Origin: Pseudodesulfovibrio aespoeensis Aspo-2
Lineage (GTDB): Bacteria; Desulfobacterota; Desulfovibrionia; Desulfovibrionales; Desulfovibrionaceae
Assembly: GCF_000176915.2 (NCBI RefSeq)
Contig: NC_014844.1
Location: 186,001-250,000, forward strand
Direction of reading: 5' to 3'
Length of the DNA: 64,000 nt
Position 1 is the first letter of the stretch; every line of letters begins with the position of its first letter. Positions 54,281-63,736 of this stretch are shown here, one piece after another. Under the pieces are notes generated by a model. That model saw nothing but the letters and a program-made list of their open reading frames with translations, ran no database searches and was not told the DNA's origin. A program made the translations under genes and the position numbers.

Positions 54281-55519
54281 TCAAGCTGCCCGGAACTGTT
54301 CGAACCGGGCGAGGGCTGCCTCTTGAACTGCGTGGCGCACCTCGGCCATGGTCTTGAAGTTGTCGAGCAGCAGGGTGACGAGGTCCGCGTCCAGGGAGCC
54401 GGTTCGGGCCATGTCGCGCAGCACTGCCGTGGACTGGGCCGGGGTCATGCCCTGCCTATAGGGTCGGTCCTCGGTGATGGCCGTGAAGACATCGGCCACG
54501 CCCATCACGCGGCTGCCCAGGGAGAGCTGGTCGCGGCTCAGGCCGCGGGGATAGCCGGAGCCGTCTGTCCGCTCATGGTGCTGGCTGGCCCAGTCGGCAA
54601 TGTCCTCAAGGCCCGGTACGGTGTGCAGAATGGTTTCGCAGACCGAGGCGTGGTGGCGCACGGTGGCAAATTCGTCTGGGGTCAGGGTGCTTGGCTTGTC
54701 CAGCAGCACGACCGGCACGGCCAGCTTGCCTATGTCGTGCAGGTTTGCCGCCAGCCGGATGCGTTCCTGGTCCTGGCCGGTCATGCCCGTCAGCCTGGCC
54801 AGAGTGGCAGCGGTTTCGGCCACGCCCTGGGAGTGGGTGGCCGTGTGGCGGCTCCTGAAGTCGATGATCAGGGAGAAGAACCTGGAAAACTGGATCAGTT
54901 GATCGTGGGGGATGACATCATCGGCCAGAGGGGTGTCGATGCCCTCGCGTACGTGGTCCCAGGGGGCGGACATGCGGTCCCAGAATGCGGCGCTGGCCGA
55001 GAGGTCGAGAAAGGCGGTCACGGCCTCGGGCGCGAAGATGGCGCCCGCGTTGGCCCTGATGGTTTCGCGGATGCGCTGTCTGTCGATTCGTCTCGGTCCC
55101 TTGTGGTTGAGCACATCCACCCGGTCCACCAGATTGACGATGTTGGCCAGCAGGGGAACCATGGGGTCGCGGTATGCGGGCAGGCGGCGCCAGGGGGTGT
55201 GGTGGAGCAGGACCAGCTCGGCCACGCGGTCCAGGATCGGGTGCAGCTTGAGCAGCCGGTATCCGGCGCGGGCGTGGTCCGTGTGGTCGGTGTCGAAATC
55301 AAGCCCGTCGAGCCGCAGATCGAGGGAGAACGCGCCGATGTCGTGGAGCAGCGAGGCGTTCAGCAGGTCCGTGGTGTCGCGCAGGCCAAGGCCCATGGCC
55401 CCGCCGACCGCTACGGCCCCGACGCCCACCCGCCGGTGGTGGCCCGTGACCGTGGAACTGACATAGTCCAGGGCACCCGAGGCCCCGTTGATCAGGTCGA
55501 GCAGGTGAATGTCTTTCAT
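54281..55519 (-). CDS. HD-GYP phosphodiesterase with two HD domains
   Basis: A 412-residue protein with an N-terminal HD domain (LLHDIGAFS near residue 58) and a C-terminal HD-GYP domain with LHDIGKLAVP and HHERTDGSGYPRGL, including the GYP signature. HD-GYP enzymes hydrolyse cyclic di-GMP (or cGAMP). No sensor, receiver or membrane domain is attached. It lies upstream of a chemoreceptor with a 314-base gap, so coexpression is unlikely. Confidence 0.88.
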   Translation of the reverse strand: MKDIHLLDLINGASGALDYVSSTVTGHHRRVGVGAVAVGGAMGLGLRDTTDLLNASLLHDIGAFSLDLRLDGLDFDTDHTDHARAGYRLLKLHPILDRVAELVLLHHTPWRRLPAYRDPMVPLLANIVNLVDRVDVLNHKGPRRIDRQRIRETIRANAGAIFAPEAVTAFLDLSASAAFWDRMSAPWDHVREGIDTPLADDVIPHDQLIQFSRFFSLIIDFRSRHTATHSQGVAETAATLARLTGMTGQDQERIRLAANLHDIGKLAVPVVLLDKPSTLTPDEFATVRHHASVCETILHTVPGLEDIADWASQHHERTDGSGYPRGLSRDQLSLGSRVMGVADVFTAITEDRPYRQGMTPAQSTAVLRDMARTGSLDADLVTLLLDNFKTMAEVRHAVQEAALARFEQFRAA

Positions 55520-55881
55520 GAGATTTTGGTTCCGTGGCCGGATGCCCGACCATGAGTCAGGGTGTTCACGGTGCCTTCCCGGCCGGTGTGCGCCTGCGCC
55601 TCTCCGTGTGACGATGCCATGCGGCAGCGCCCGTGTCTGTCAAGAATCCGCAAGGTGCGCCGGACAGGGCAAGATACCCTGGCAGGTATCGGCGGATGAC
55701 CAAGATTTAGTGCGTCCCCTGGAAGCTGTCAACCCCGCCATATGTGTCATTTTCACCTTGTTGTGCCCCTCCTGCACCCGTTTTCGGCTGATGGCCCAAG
55801 GGGGTGCTACGCTTGTCCGGTCCGGGAGAATCCCTCTTCTGGCCCGCGCGATGGTGCGCCAAACTGCGACAAGGAGGAGTT
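55520..55881. other. Intergenic region upstream of the HD-GYP and tail-tube-like genes
   Basis: About 360 bases between divergent genes. Apart from the AAGGAGG site of the plus-strand gene, no promoter pair, hairpin or small gene was recognised. Confidence 0.45.
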
Positions 55882-56466
55882 ATGGCCAACAGTGTCATTG
55901 AAATCTGCAACAACGCCCTGCTGGACCTGGGGGAGGACGCGATCATGTCCCTTGGCGACGAGAGCAAGGCCGCCGGGCTGTGCAACCACCGCTGGCCCGC
56001 GGTGCGCGACGCCGTGCTGCGTGCCCACCCGTGGAACTGCGCCACGGCCCAGGCCGAGCTGGCCGCCGGGGCGGCCACACCCCTGTGGAAGTGGGAGTGC
56101 CGTTACATGCTGCCCGTGGACTTTCTGCGCATCGTCAGGATCGTGGGCGGCGGCGGCAGCCAGATCCAGGACTGGGAGATCCAGGGCGGCGTGGTCCTGT
56201 GCAACGAGGAGGCACCCATCTACATCGCCTATGTGCGCCGCGAGACTGATCCCAGGAGATACGACGCCCTGCTCGACGAGACCCTGGCCGCACGGCTGGC
56301 CGCCACCCTGGCCTATCCGCTGACCGGCTCCACTGCGCTGGCCCAGTCCTGCTGGAACCTCTACCAGGACAAGCTCAATGAGGCGCGCGGCGTGGACGCC
56401 CGCGAGGGGGTGCCGGAATCCATCACGCCCACCAACTGGCTCGGAGCCAAGATGGGCAGCCGCTGA
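55882..56466 (+). CDS. Phage tail-tubular-protein-A-like protein
   Basis: A 194-residue protein resembling the T7 gp11-type tail tube protein: IEICNNALLDLGEDAIMSL, then LCNHRWPAVRDAVLRAHPWN and a middle YMLPVDFLRIVRIVG. Such proteins form the tail tube of short-tailed phages. ATG 55882 has a perfect AAGGAGG site. No other virion gene is adjacent; neighbours are an HD-GYP gene and a kinase gene. It is thus an orphan, either a phage remnant or a reused gene. Confidence 0.72.
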   Translation: MANSVIEICNNALLDLGEDAIMSLGDESKAAGLCNHRWPAVRDAVLRAHPWNCATAQAELAAGAATPLWKWECRYMLPVDFLRIVRIVGGGGSQIQDWEIQGGVVLCNEEAPIYIAYVRRETDPRRYDALLDETLAARLAATLAYPLTGSTALAQSCWNLYQDKLNEARGVDAREGVPESITPTNWLGAKMGSR

Positions 56467-56486
56467 CCGGCTGGGGCTGTCTGCGG

Positions 56487-57869
56487 CTACTCCGGGCAGA
56501 CAGCCCTGGCAAAGAAGCGGCAGGTGCGGTCCTGCCACCAGATGAAGCCGAGCTCGGCGTCCGCGTACCATGCGGCGGTGAACGCCTTGGTGTCGCCGCT
56601 CCACAGCCGCGCCTTGCGCGGGTCGAACACGGGCGACTGGCAGGAGTGGCCCGGCTGCCCGGCCTGGCTGAACAAGGTAGCCAGCTCGGCCACCGTGGGC
56701 AGCCGCCAGCCGGTGCGCCCGCCGTAGGCGCGCTCGTTGAGCCGGGCAGCGTGGGCATGGGCGCGCTCCCAGGTCAGGGGATAGCGCGAGCCGTGCTTTT
56801 CCCAGGCCAGTCCGGTCCTGCCGTCCGGCCCGGCCTCGCGCACTGTGCCGTCGCCGTTGTCGATGAACCGCCCGCCCCCGGCCTGTCTGGGCCGCCAGAG
56901 CTCGTCCAGGTCAAAGCAGGTCCGCGCGTCACGCTGGCCGCATTTGAGCGGCTGGCCGCGTACAGTTCCGCTGGTGCGGGGCGGCGGCTCGTCCAGCAGG
57001 TCTGCGCCGGAGCAGGCCGCGTCGCGGGCGGCGCGCCAGGTGTGCTCCATTTCGTCCAGCCCGTGGAGCATGGCCTGGGCGTCGGCAAAGCGGTCGAGGG
57101 GGTTTTTGGCCAGGGCGCGGGCAAAGAAGCCGTCCCAGTCCGGGCCGAGGAGGTCGGGGTCGGTCAGGTGCGGGTCGGTCCCGCCCTGGCCGGGTTCGGG
57201 CAGTTGCCCGGTGAGCATCCGGTGCAGGGTCACGCCCACGGAGAAAAGGTCGGCAGGCACGCCCGCGCTGTCCGGGTCCGCCTCCTGCTCGGGCGCGGCG
57301 TACCAGGGGGAGCCCACCACCATGCCCGGATGGCGTGGAGGACGCTCGCCGCGCAACCGGCTTAAGCCGAAGTCGATGAGCTTGACCGTGCCCGGCCCGC
57401 CCTCGTCCTGGGCCAGCATGACGTTGAACGGCTTGATGTCGCGGTGGATGATGCCCTCGTAGTGGAGCCGGTCCAGCCCCTCAAGCATCTGCCGGGCCAG
57501 GTGCAGGGCCGGGGCCGCGCCCAGCCTGCGCGAGGCGCGTTCGGTCTCGTAGGTCTCGCCCATGAGCGCGCCGAGGTTGCCGCAGTAGTATTCCATGGTG
57601 AAATGGGGCGGGAGGGCATCGGTCCCGCCGCCCTCGTGCACGTCGAGGATTGAGGCCACATTGGTGTGGCTGATGCTGGCCATGGTGGCGGCCTCGGCCA
57701 GGAACATGGCGCTCAGGGTCTCGCGGCCCATGAGGTCGAGCAGGATGTCGGCGGGCCTCAATGCCTTGAGGGCGACCATGCGCCCGGTCACGGGCATGGC
57801 CGCCTTGTAGACCGCGCCCATGCCGCCCCGGCCCAGCAGGCCGCGAATGTCGTACCGCCCTATGCGCAT
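56487..57869 (-). CDS. Serine/threonine protein kinase fused to a DUF1566 domain
   Basis: The 460-residue protein has an N-terminal Hanks-type kinase: glycine loop GRGGMGAVYK (13-22), Lys35, HRDIKPFN (142-149), DFG (166-168) and APE. All catalytic residues are intact. The C-terminal third (about 325-460) looks like DUF1566 (FIDNGDGTVREAGPDGRTGL; WRLPTVAEL; WYADAEL), a domain usually found in secreted proteins. No membrane helix links them. It is convergent with the tail-tube-like gene, 20 bases apart. Confidence 0.85.
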   Translation of the reverse strand: MRIGRYDIRGLLGRGGMGAVYKAAMPVTGRMVALKALRPADILLDLMGRETLSAMFLAEAATMASISHTNVASILDVHEGGGTDALPPHFTMEYYCGNLGALMGETYETERASRRLGAAPALHLARQMLEGLDRLHYEGIIHRDIKPFNVMLAQDEGGPGTVKLIDFGLSRLRGERPPRHPGMVVGSPWYAAPEQEADPDSAGVPADLFSVGVTLHRMLTGQLPEPGQGGTDPHLTDPDLLGPDWDGFFARALAKNPLDRFADAQAMLHGLDEMEHTWRAARDAACSGADLLDEPPPRTSGTVRGQPLKCGQRDARTCFDLDELWRPRQAGGGRFIDNGDGTVREAGPDGRTGLAWEKHGSRYPLTWERAHAHAARLNERAYGGRTGWRLPTVAELATLFSQAGQPGHSCQSPVFDPRKARLWSGDTKAFTAAWYADAELGFIWWQDRTCRFFARAVCPE

Positions 57870-57925
57870 GGATTGACGTTACCCCAAAGCCGGGCCGGAG
57901 AAAAGCCGGGGTTTTGCAGCCGCGA

Positions 57926-58687
57926 TCAACCCATTCTTCTGGAGAACTCCGAGACGAGCACGGCCCCGGCCTGGGCCACGTTGAGGGAGTCGAACTCGCG
58001 CCTGAAGGGGATGGACAGGCTGTGGTGGCAGAGCTTGGCCACGCCTGGGCGCACGCCCTTTTCCTCGTTGCCGAGCACCAGCACCGCCGGGGTCTTCAGC
58101 TCGGCCTCGTAGGCGTTGAGGGAACCCTCGCCCGTCTGGGCGTAGTAGAGGGTGTAGTCGTAGTTGGCGCAGTCCTTGAGGGCGGCGGCGAGGTTGCCCG
58201 CCTTGGCCACGGGCAGCTTGTTGAGCGCGCCCGCGCTGGAGCGGACCGCTCCGGCCCCGAGATATGCGCCTTGGTGCTGGCAGACGATGAGCCCGGCTCC
58301 GCCCAGGGCGTATAGGGTGCGGGCCAGCACGCCCACGTTGCCCGTGTCCTGGACCTGATCCAGGGCGATGATCAGGGGCAGGGGCGCGTCCGGCGCGGTT
58401 TCGAGCATGGTCAGGAGCGGGACATAGGACAGGGCGGCGCACCGGGCGGCCACGCCCTGGTGATTGCCCCGGTACATGAAGTCCAGATCCTTGGCCGAGA
58501 CCGACCGGTAGGGCACCTTGGCCACGCGGCACAATTCGAGAATCTCCTCGACCCCCTTGTCGTGGCGGCCCACGCGAAAAGCCACGAAATCGACCCGGGC
58601 CGGGTCGTCCAGGAGCAGCTCCCTGACCGGCTTGTTGCCGACCACGTAAATCTTTCCGTCCTTCTTGTCCTGATCGCTGTTCTGCAT
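57926..58687 (-). CDS. SpoU-family RNA 2'-O-methyltransferase (RlmB/TrmH-like)
   Basis: Probably methylates a ribose 2'-OH in rRNA or tRNA. The 253-residue protein has an N-terminal substrate-binding domain (IYVVGNKPVRELL) and the knotted SPOUT domain with LDQVQDTGNVGVLARTLYALG, LVLGNEEKGVRP and the final SIPFRREFDSLNVAQAGAVLV. This most resembles RlmB (23S rRNA Gm2251). Start is 58687 or 58690, with AGGGAG upstream; the longer frame to 58822 is rejected. Confidence 0.88.
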   Translation of the reverse strand: MQNSDQDKKDGKIYVVGNKPVRELLLDDPARVDFVAFRVGRHDKGVEEILELCRVAKVPYRSVSAKDLDFMYRGNHQGVAARCAALSYVPLLTMLETAPDAPLPLIIALDQVQDTGNVGVLARTLYALGGAGLIVCQHQGAYLGAGAVRSSAGALNKLPVAKAGNLAAALKDCANYDYTLYYAQTGEGSLNAYEAELKTPAVLVLGNEEKGVRPGVAKLCHHSLSIPFRREFDSLNVAQAGAVLVSEFSRRMG

Positions 58688-58891
58688 CATGCTCCCTGTG
58701 GGCTGTGGTGTGACAAAGAATTGCACATGCTTGCGCTCCTCATGGCGACTATGTAGGGCTTTTGGCGTACTATTGCAATCCGGGCCTGGGTGGGGTAGCA
58801 CAATCCCATCTGTTTCGCGCACGTATGACTTTTTCTAGACTTCCCAACCGCCCGTTTTCATGGTAAAGGGCGCAGGAAGCCGGAGGAAAAC

Positions 58892-60505
58892 TTGGAAGCA
58901 TTCAAATCTCTGCGCCAGCTTCTGGCGGCGCTGCTCGTTGGCGGGTCCTTGGTCGGGCTCATGGGCGGTTGTGCCGTCAAAAGCCCCGCAGAAGGCCAGC
59001 TGGCCGACAAACCCGTGAGCGCAGTGCCGGAAGATGCCGAGGCGCTCGACCCGGAGATCGTTGCCGCGCCGGTCACGGAGGGCGACCTGACCCAGGCGGA
59101 GCAGGCGGTTTTCAATGCCCGCTTCGGGCTGCTCTTCGACCTTGAGGATCATGACAACACGGACGTGGAGCGCTACTTCAACTACTTCAACCACAAGGCG
59201 CGCAAGACCATGGAGCGGTGGCTGGAACGTTCCCAGCCCCATCTGCCCTATGTGCGCCGCATCTTCACCAAATACGGCCTGCCCCAGGACCTCGTGCTGC
59301 TGCCTTTCACCGAGTCCGGCTACAATGTCCGTGCCTATTCCTGGGCCGGGGCGGGTGGCATGTGGCAGTTCATGAAGGGCACGGGCCGACTCTACGGCCT
59401 CAGGTCCGACTGGTGGATCGATGAACGCCGCGATCCCTACAAGTCCACCGACGCCGCCGCGCGCCACCTGCGCGACCTCTACAACACCTTTGGCGACTGG
59501 TATCTGGCCCTGGCGGCCTACAATGCGGGCGAGGGCAAGATATCCCGCGCCCTCAAGCTGACCGATTGCGACGACTTTTTCGAGCTGACCGCCAAGAACA
59601 ACAGGCTCTCGGGCCGGGCCAAGCTGAAGCCTGAGACCAAGCACTACGTTCCCAAGTTCATCGCCATCTCCAAGATATTCCAGAACCTTGACACCCTGGG
59701 CTACCAGCCGGTCTCCTGGGACATGGAACCGGAAGTGGTGCCGGTGCAGGTGCCCGGCGGCACCGACCTGCTGGCCCTGGCCAAGGCGGGCGGGATGACC
59801 TGGAATGAGTTCCACGAGCTCAATCCGGCCTATCGCCGTCAGGTCAGTCCGCCGCACATGGAGACCACCGCCTACCTGCCAGCGGCCAAGTCCGACAGGA
59901 TGATCGCCCATCTGGCCAAGCCCGCCTCGCGTCCCTACACCGGATACGCCCAGCACACGGTGCGCAGCGGCGACTCCTGGTGGCGCATCTCCAACCGCTT
60001 CCACGTGCCCGTGGCCGTGCTCAAGAAGGTCAACAACACCAGCTCGGACACGTTGCGCCCAGGCCAGATGATCATGGTGCCGGCTGGCAGTTCCGGCCAC
60101 GGCGTGGCCGCGGCCAGCGCGGCTGACGCCCCTTCGTCCACCAAGGCCATCGCCTCGCGGCGGGGCAACTACGTGGTCCGCAGCGGCGACACCCTGTGGT
60201 CCATCTCGCGCAAGTTCGGGACCACGGTGTCCACCCTCCAGAAATCCAACGGACTGCGCTCCAAGTCGCTCAAGGTAGGGCAGAAGCTCTACATCCCCGA
60301 CAATTCTGGAAAAGCCACCCGTCAGGCGGCCAAGGAAGCGGAAACGACCAAGACCCAGCTGGTCCGTTACAAGGTCCGCAACGGCGACAACCTGACCGCC
60401 ATCGCCCGCAAGTTCGGAGTGACTGTGACCGAGCTGCGCAAGTGGAATTCCCTCAGTTCAAACAACATCTTCGCCGGACAGCAGCTCAAGGTCTACGTCC
60501 AGTAG
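58892..60505 (+). CDS. mltD: Membrane-bound lytic murein transglycosylase D with LysM domains
   Basis: A peptidoglycan-cleaving lipoprotein of 537 residues: lipobox GGC (Cys about residue 27), an SLT catalytic domain with the essential Glu near residue 141 ([18 protein letters not shown]) and [11 protein letters not shown], then LysM domains at about 353-400, 424-470 and 489-537. A weaker fourth LysM-like region lies near 290-330. The TTG start at 58892 follows GGAGGA and is the only well-placed start. A strong terminator follows. Confidence 0.92.
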   Translation: MEAFKSLRQLLAALLVGGSLVGLMGGCAVKSPAEGQLADKPVSAVPEDAEALDPEIVAAPVTEGDLTQAEQAVFNARFGLLFDLEDHDNTDVERYFNYFNHKARKTMERWLERSQPHLPYVRRIFTKYGLPQDLVLLPFTESGYNVRAYSWAGAGGMWQFMKGTGRLYGLRSDWWIDERRDPYKSTDAAARHLRDLYNTFGDWYLALAAYNAGEGKISRALKLTDCDDFFELTAKNNRLSGRAKLKPETKHYVPKFIAISKIFQNLDTLGYQPVSWDMEPEVVPVQVPGGTDLLALAKAGGMTWNEFHELNPAYRRQVSPPHMETTAYLPAAKSDRMIAHLAKPASRPYTGYAQHTVRSGDSWWRISNRFHVPVAVLKKVNNTSSDTLRPGQMIMVPAGSSGHGVAAASAADAPSSTKAIASRRGNYVVRSGDTLWSISRKFGTTVSTLQKSNGLRSKSLKVGQKLYIPDNSGKATRQAAKEAETTKTQLVRYKVRNGDNLTAIARKFGVTVTELRKWNSLSSNNIFAGQQLKVYVQ

Positions 60506-60522
60506 GCTCCATCCACGAAATA

Positions 60523-60562
60523 GAAAACCCCCGTCGGCCCAGGCCGGCGGGGGTTTTGTCTT
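60523..60562 (+). terminator. Intrinsic terminator after mltD
   Basis: AAAACCCCCGTCGGCC (60523-60538) pairs with GGCCGGCGGGGGTTTT (60541-60556) except for one G-T, followed by GTCTTG. Works in both directions, so it also serves the converging TatD gene. Confidence 0.85.
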
Positions 60563-60593
60563 GGCTGACGAACTGGCGTGAGGGAAATGGCGG

Positions 60594-61412
60594 CTAGAGA
60601 TTGAAGAACCGGCGCGCGTTGTCGCCGGTGATCTGCCAGATGTCTTCAAGGGAGCGGCCCCGGATCTCGGCCACGCGCTTGGCGGTGAAGGCCATGAGCG
60701 CCGGGTGGTTGCGCTTGCCGCGCCACGGCTCGGGCGCGAGAAAGGGGCAGTCGGTCTCAAGGAGCATCCGTTCAAGCGGGATGCGGGCCACGGCGGCCTG
60801 GAGGTCGTCGGTCTTCTTGTAGGTGACCGGGCCGGGGATGGAGACGTGCCAGCCGTTGTCGATGACGGACCGGGCCAGTTCAAGCCCCTGGCCGAAGCAG
60901 TGCCACAGCACGGGATAGTCGCAAAAGCCGTTGGCCGTGAGCAGGTCCAGGGTGTCGGCGTCGGCGTCGCGCGAGTGGATGACCACGGGCAGGGCCAGCT
61001 CCCGGGCCAGCGCAAGCTGCCGGACAAAGGCGGTCTTCTGGGTGGCGTGGTCCACCCGCTCCCAGTAGTAGTCGAGCCCGATCTCGCCCACGCCCTTGAG
61101 TCTCGGGTCGGCCTTGAAAAAGGTGCGCATGCGCGCAAGGGATTCGCCGGTGAGCTGGTCTGCGCTGTTGGGATGCACGCCGAGCAGGAACGAGACCTCG
61201 GGATGGGCGGTAAAGAGCGGGTGCCCGCGTTCATAGGCGTCCGGCCCGAGAAAGACGTTGATCAGGTGGGAGATGCCGGTCTTGCGGGCGCGTTCAAGGA
61301 TCGCCTCGCGGTCCCCGTCGAAATCCTCAAGGTCGAGATGGGCGTGGGATTCCACGCCAACGGGCGGCAGCTCCAGTTCCTCGGGCTCCGGGCGGGTTTT
61401 CTTCTTTGCCAT
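60594..61412 (-). CDS. TatD-family metal-dependent deoxyribonuclease
   Basis: A 272-residue protein with the TatD motifs: ESHAHLDLEDF near residue 19 (metal-binding His-x-His), GEIGLDYYW, VIHSRDADADTL, LWHCFGQG and LETDCPFLAPEPWRGKRN. TatD proteins are 3'-5' exonucleases in DNA repair. The Lys-rich leader MAKKKTRPEPEEL is extra. An alternative GTG start at 61445 overlaps the stop of the upstream gene as GTGA and would couple the two; neither start has a clear ribosome site. Confidence 0.88.
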   Translation of the reverse strand: MAKKKTRPEPEELELPPVGVESHAHLDLEDFDGDREAILERARKTGISHLINVFLGPDAYERGHPLFTAHPEVSFLLGVHPNSADQLTGESLARMRTFFKADPRLKGVGEIGLDYYWERVDHATQKTAFVRQLALARELALPVVIHSRDADADTLDLLTANGFCDYPVLWHCFGQGLELARSVIDNGWHVSIPGPVTYKKTDDLQAAVARIPLERMLLETDCPFLAPEPWRGKRNHPALMAFTAKRVAEIRGRSLEDIWQITGDNARRFFNL

Positions 61413-61441
61413 GGCTGGTTCTTTGTCGTGGGGATGAAGGC

Positions 61442-62425
61442 TCACAAGGCGTCCCAGGCGGCCAGGACCGATTTCCTCTGCTCGTCCGTGGAGTACGCGT
61501 CGGCTGTTTCCTGCCCTGCGGCGAGGACGGCGTCAAGTTCCGGGCCGCCCTGGCGGATGAGGCCCACGGCTTGCTCCAGACACAGGGCCGCATCGAGCAC
61601 GTCGCCGTCGGCGCACCACAGGCCGTTGCCGGACCACCCCACCTCGCGCAGGGGCCACCAGGGGGTGAACCGGGGGCAGGGCTGGGCCTGGCGCATGTAG
61701 TCCCACCCGCCAAGGCCGGTGAAGCCCACGGGCAGGCAGCCGCAGGCCATGGCCTCCAGCGGCGGCAGGGGACACCCTTCTGGGAATCCGGTCATCAGGA
61801 AGAGGTGCGAGGAGCGCAGGGCCTGGGCCACGCCGAACGCGTCCAGCCCTTCCAGAGGACGCCAGCGCACCGCATCCGGCCCGTTGCGATGCTCGAACAC
61901 GGCCCTGATCTGGGCGGCCAGCCCCTTGTTCTTGCGCGGCATGAAGGCCACTGTCACGGTTCCGGATTTGCTCTTGCCCGGGTGGAAGATGGCGCGGTCG
62001 ATGCCGGGGCGCAGGATCGGGGCGTTCTGGCCCGTGGACTCCTTGATGAAGTGGGCCACGGGATCGGACACGGCCATGAGCGAGACCGGCAGCTGGTGCC
62101 AGCTCACGCCCGGCGGCAGGGCCGAGAAGAGATAGGCCCAGTTCTGGACATAGCTGACGCACCGGGCGCGCGCCTCCAGGCCGGGGGCCAGGGCGTTGGG
62201 CCACCCCTCGGGCACCAGCCAGAGATCGTCCGGTGTCAGACGCATGGCGTCCCAGCCGATGACCGGGGCCGCGTCGGCCAGGCCGCCGGGCCGCCAGCCC
62301 GCGCTCTCGCGCTCCACCAGATACGTTTCGCGTCCGGCCTGATGCAGGATGTCCGCCATCTGGCGCAGGACCGTGATGCCGCCTGTGGGCTTGCTGGCCG
62401 GGGGCAGGAAGATGAACGTTTTCAT
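61442..62425 (-). CDS. Glycosyltransferase family 1-like protein
   Basis: A 327-residue protein opening MKTFIFLPPASKPTGGI with the N-terminal GT-B strand, and later FMPRKNKGLA and TGFPEGCPLPPLEAMACGC, a donor-binding segment with E-x7-E-type spacing. Sugar and acceptor unknown. Start 62425 gives the natural N-terminus; 62434 is an alternative. It overlaps or abuts the TatD gene. The earlier in-frame starts up to 62587 are considered non-coding. Confidence 0.75.
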   Translation of the reverse strand: MKTFIFLPPASKPTGGITVLRQMADILHQAGRETYLVERESAGWRPGGLADAAPVIGWDAMRLTPDDLWLVPEGWPNALAPGLEARARCVSYVQNWAYLFSALPPGVSWHQLPVSLMAVSDPVAHFIKESTGQNAPILRPGIDRAIFHPGKSKSGTVTVAFMPRKNKGLAAQIRAVFEHRNGPDAVRWRPLEGLDAFGVAQALRSSHLFLMTGFPEGCPLPPLEAMACGCLPVGFTGLGGWDYMRQAQPCPRFTPWWPLREVGWSGNGLWCADGDVLDAALCLEQAVGLIRQGGPELDAVLAAGQETADAYSTDEQRKSVLAAWDAL

Positions 62426-62510
62426 AAGACCCATGTGAAACCACACTCGACGGGATTTGGCAAGAGAGCGTGGGCATGGCCGGGTGGCCGCACCTGCGGC
62501 CCCGGGGCGC

Positions 62511-62542
62511 GGGGTGGGATCGAATCGGGGGAATCCCACCCC
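62511..62542. repeat. Inverted repeat between glycosyltransferase and EamA genes
   Basis: GGGGTGGGAT (62511-62520) and ATCCCACCCC (62533-62542) are perfect inverse copies with a 12-base spacer, in the 270-base divergent region. Could be a leader structure or an operator. Confidence 0.5.
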
Positions 62543-62695
62543 GCTGACAGAGGGAAGGAGTGCGGTGTTCCGTAAGCCTCTTTTCAATAGTCCTGCCGCG
62601 GGGAACGCGCTTCTCGATGGCGTGCCGATCTGGTGACAAGTGGGCGTCGCGATTTCCCCTTGTCAGGGATTCGGGCCGCGCCTAGTGTGCGGCCC

Positions 62696-63604
62696 ATGCG
62701 CACCATCCTGACCCTCGGCATGCGGCATATGCTCATGGGCACCTTCCTCTTCTCCATCGGCTCATTGCTGATCAAGCTCGCGGGAGAGCGCATACCGACT
62801 CTGGAGATGCTCTTTGTCCGAGGTCTGGTGGGCATTGGCTTTGTCTGGTGGCTGCTGCGCAGGACCGGGGTGGGCATGCTCGGCACGCGCCGGGTGTTGC
62901 TGACCATCCGCGGGGTGGTGGGGTTTGCGGCCCTGTTTGCCGAGTTCTACGCCATCATCCATCTGCCCCTGGCCGATGCCACGGTCATCCTCTTCACCCA
63001 TCCGGCGGTGGTGGCCCTGCTGGCCTGGGCGGTGCTGGGCGAGCGCCTCGGCCTGCGCGGGCTCCTGGCCGTGGGCATCAGCCTGACCGGAGTGGCCGTG
63101 GTCTGCCGCCCGGCCTTTCTTTTTGGCGGCGGGCCGTCGCTGCTCGACCCGCTGGCCGTGACTGTGGCCCTGTGCGGGGTGGGAGTCACCTCCCTGGCCA
63201 TCCTCTCGGTGCGCGCCCTGGCCAAGACCGAGCATCCGGCGGTGGTCATGCTCTACCCGCCGCTGATCATGACCATTGTCTCGCCGCTACTGGCCCAGGG
63301 CTGGCTCTGGCCCACCCCCCTCGAATGGGGCTACATGCTCGGCATCGCCGCGTTCATGAACGCGGGCCAGTACTACATGACGCGCGGCTACGCCATCGAG
63401 TCTGCGGCGCGCATCAGCGCCGTGACCTGCCTTGAGATCGTATTCGCCGCCTTCTGGGGTGCGTCCATCCTGGGCGAGATCCCGGACGGCTGGACCGTGG
63501 CCGGCGGCCTGCTCATCGTGGCCGGGACCATTGCCCTGGGCCGTGGCGAGGAATCCGGCCACACGGATGGGCAGCCCACGCCCGGCACGCCCACGGGCGT
63601 GTGA
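62696..63604 (+). CDS. EamA/DMT-family transporter
   Basis: An inner-membrane protein of 302 residues with about ten membrane helices in two EamA repeats (about 8-140 and 150-285), for example YAIIHLPLADATVILFTHPA and AYAIESAARISAVTCLE-like YAIESAARISAVTCLEIVFA. Members export amino acids, nucleosides or other metabolites; the substrate is unknown. ATG 62696 is preferred to 62633, which would add an Arg-rich leader. Tail after residue 285 is hydrophilic. Confidence 0.85.
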   Translation: MRTILTLGMRHMLMGTFLFSIGSLLIKLAGERIPTLEMLFVRGLVGIGFVWWLLRRTGVGMLGTRRVLLTIRGVVGFAALFAEFYAIIHLPLADATVILFTHPAVVALLAWAVLGERLGLRGLLAVGISLTGVAVVCRPAFLFGGGPSLLDPLAVTVALCGVGVTSLAILSVRALAKTEHPAVVMLYPPLIMTIVSPLLAQGWLWPTPLEWGYMLGIAAFMNAGQYYMTRGYAIESAARISAVTCLEIVFAAFWGASILGEIPDGWTVAGGLLIVAGTIALGRGEESGHTDGQPTPGTPTGV

Positions 63605-63736
63605 CCGTCCTGTTTTCGTCCCTTTGCGCTGTTTTTTTGCTCCAGGGCCGCCCGGCCCGACCGGGTTGGCACCAAACTTGATTATCATCGCGGAATTGGA
63701 AATAAATTCCCCATGGCAACAACACAGGGAGCACCC

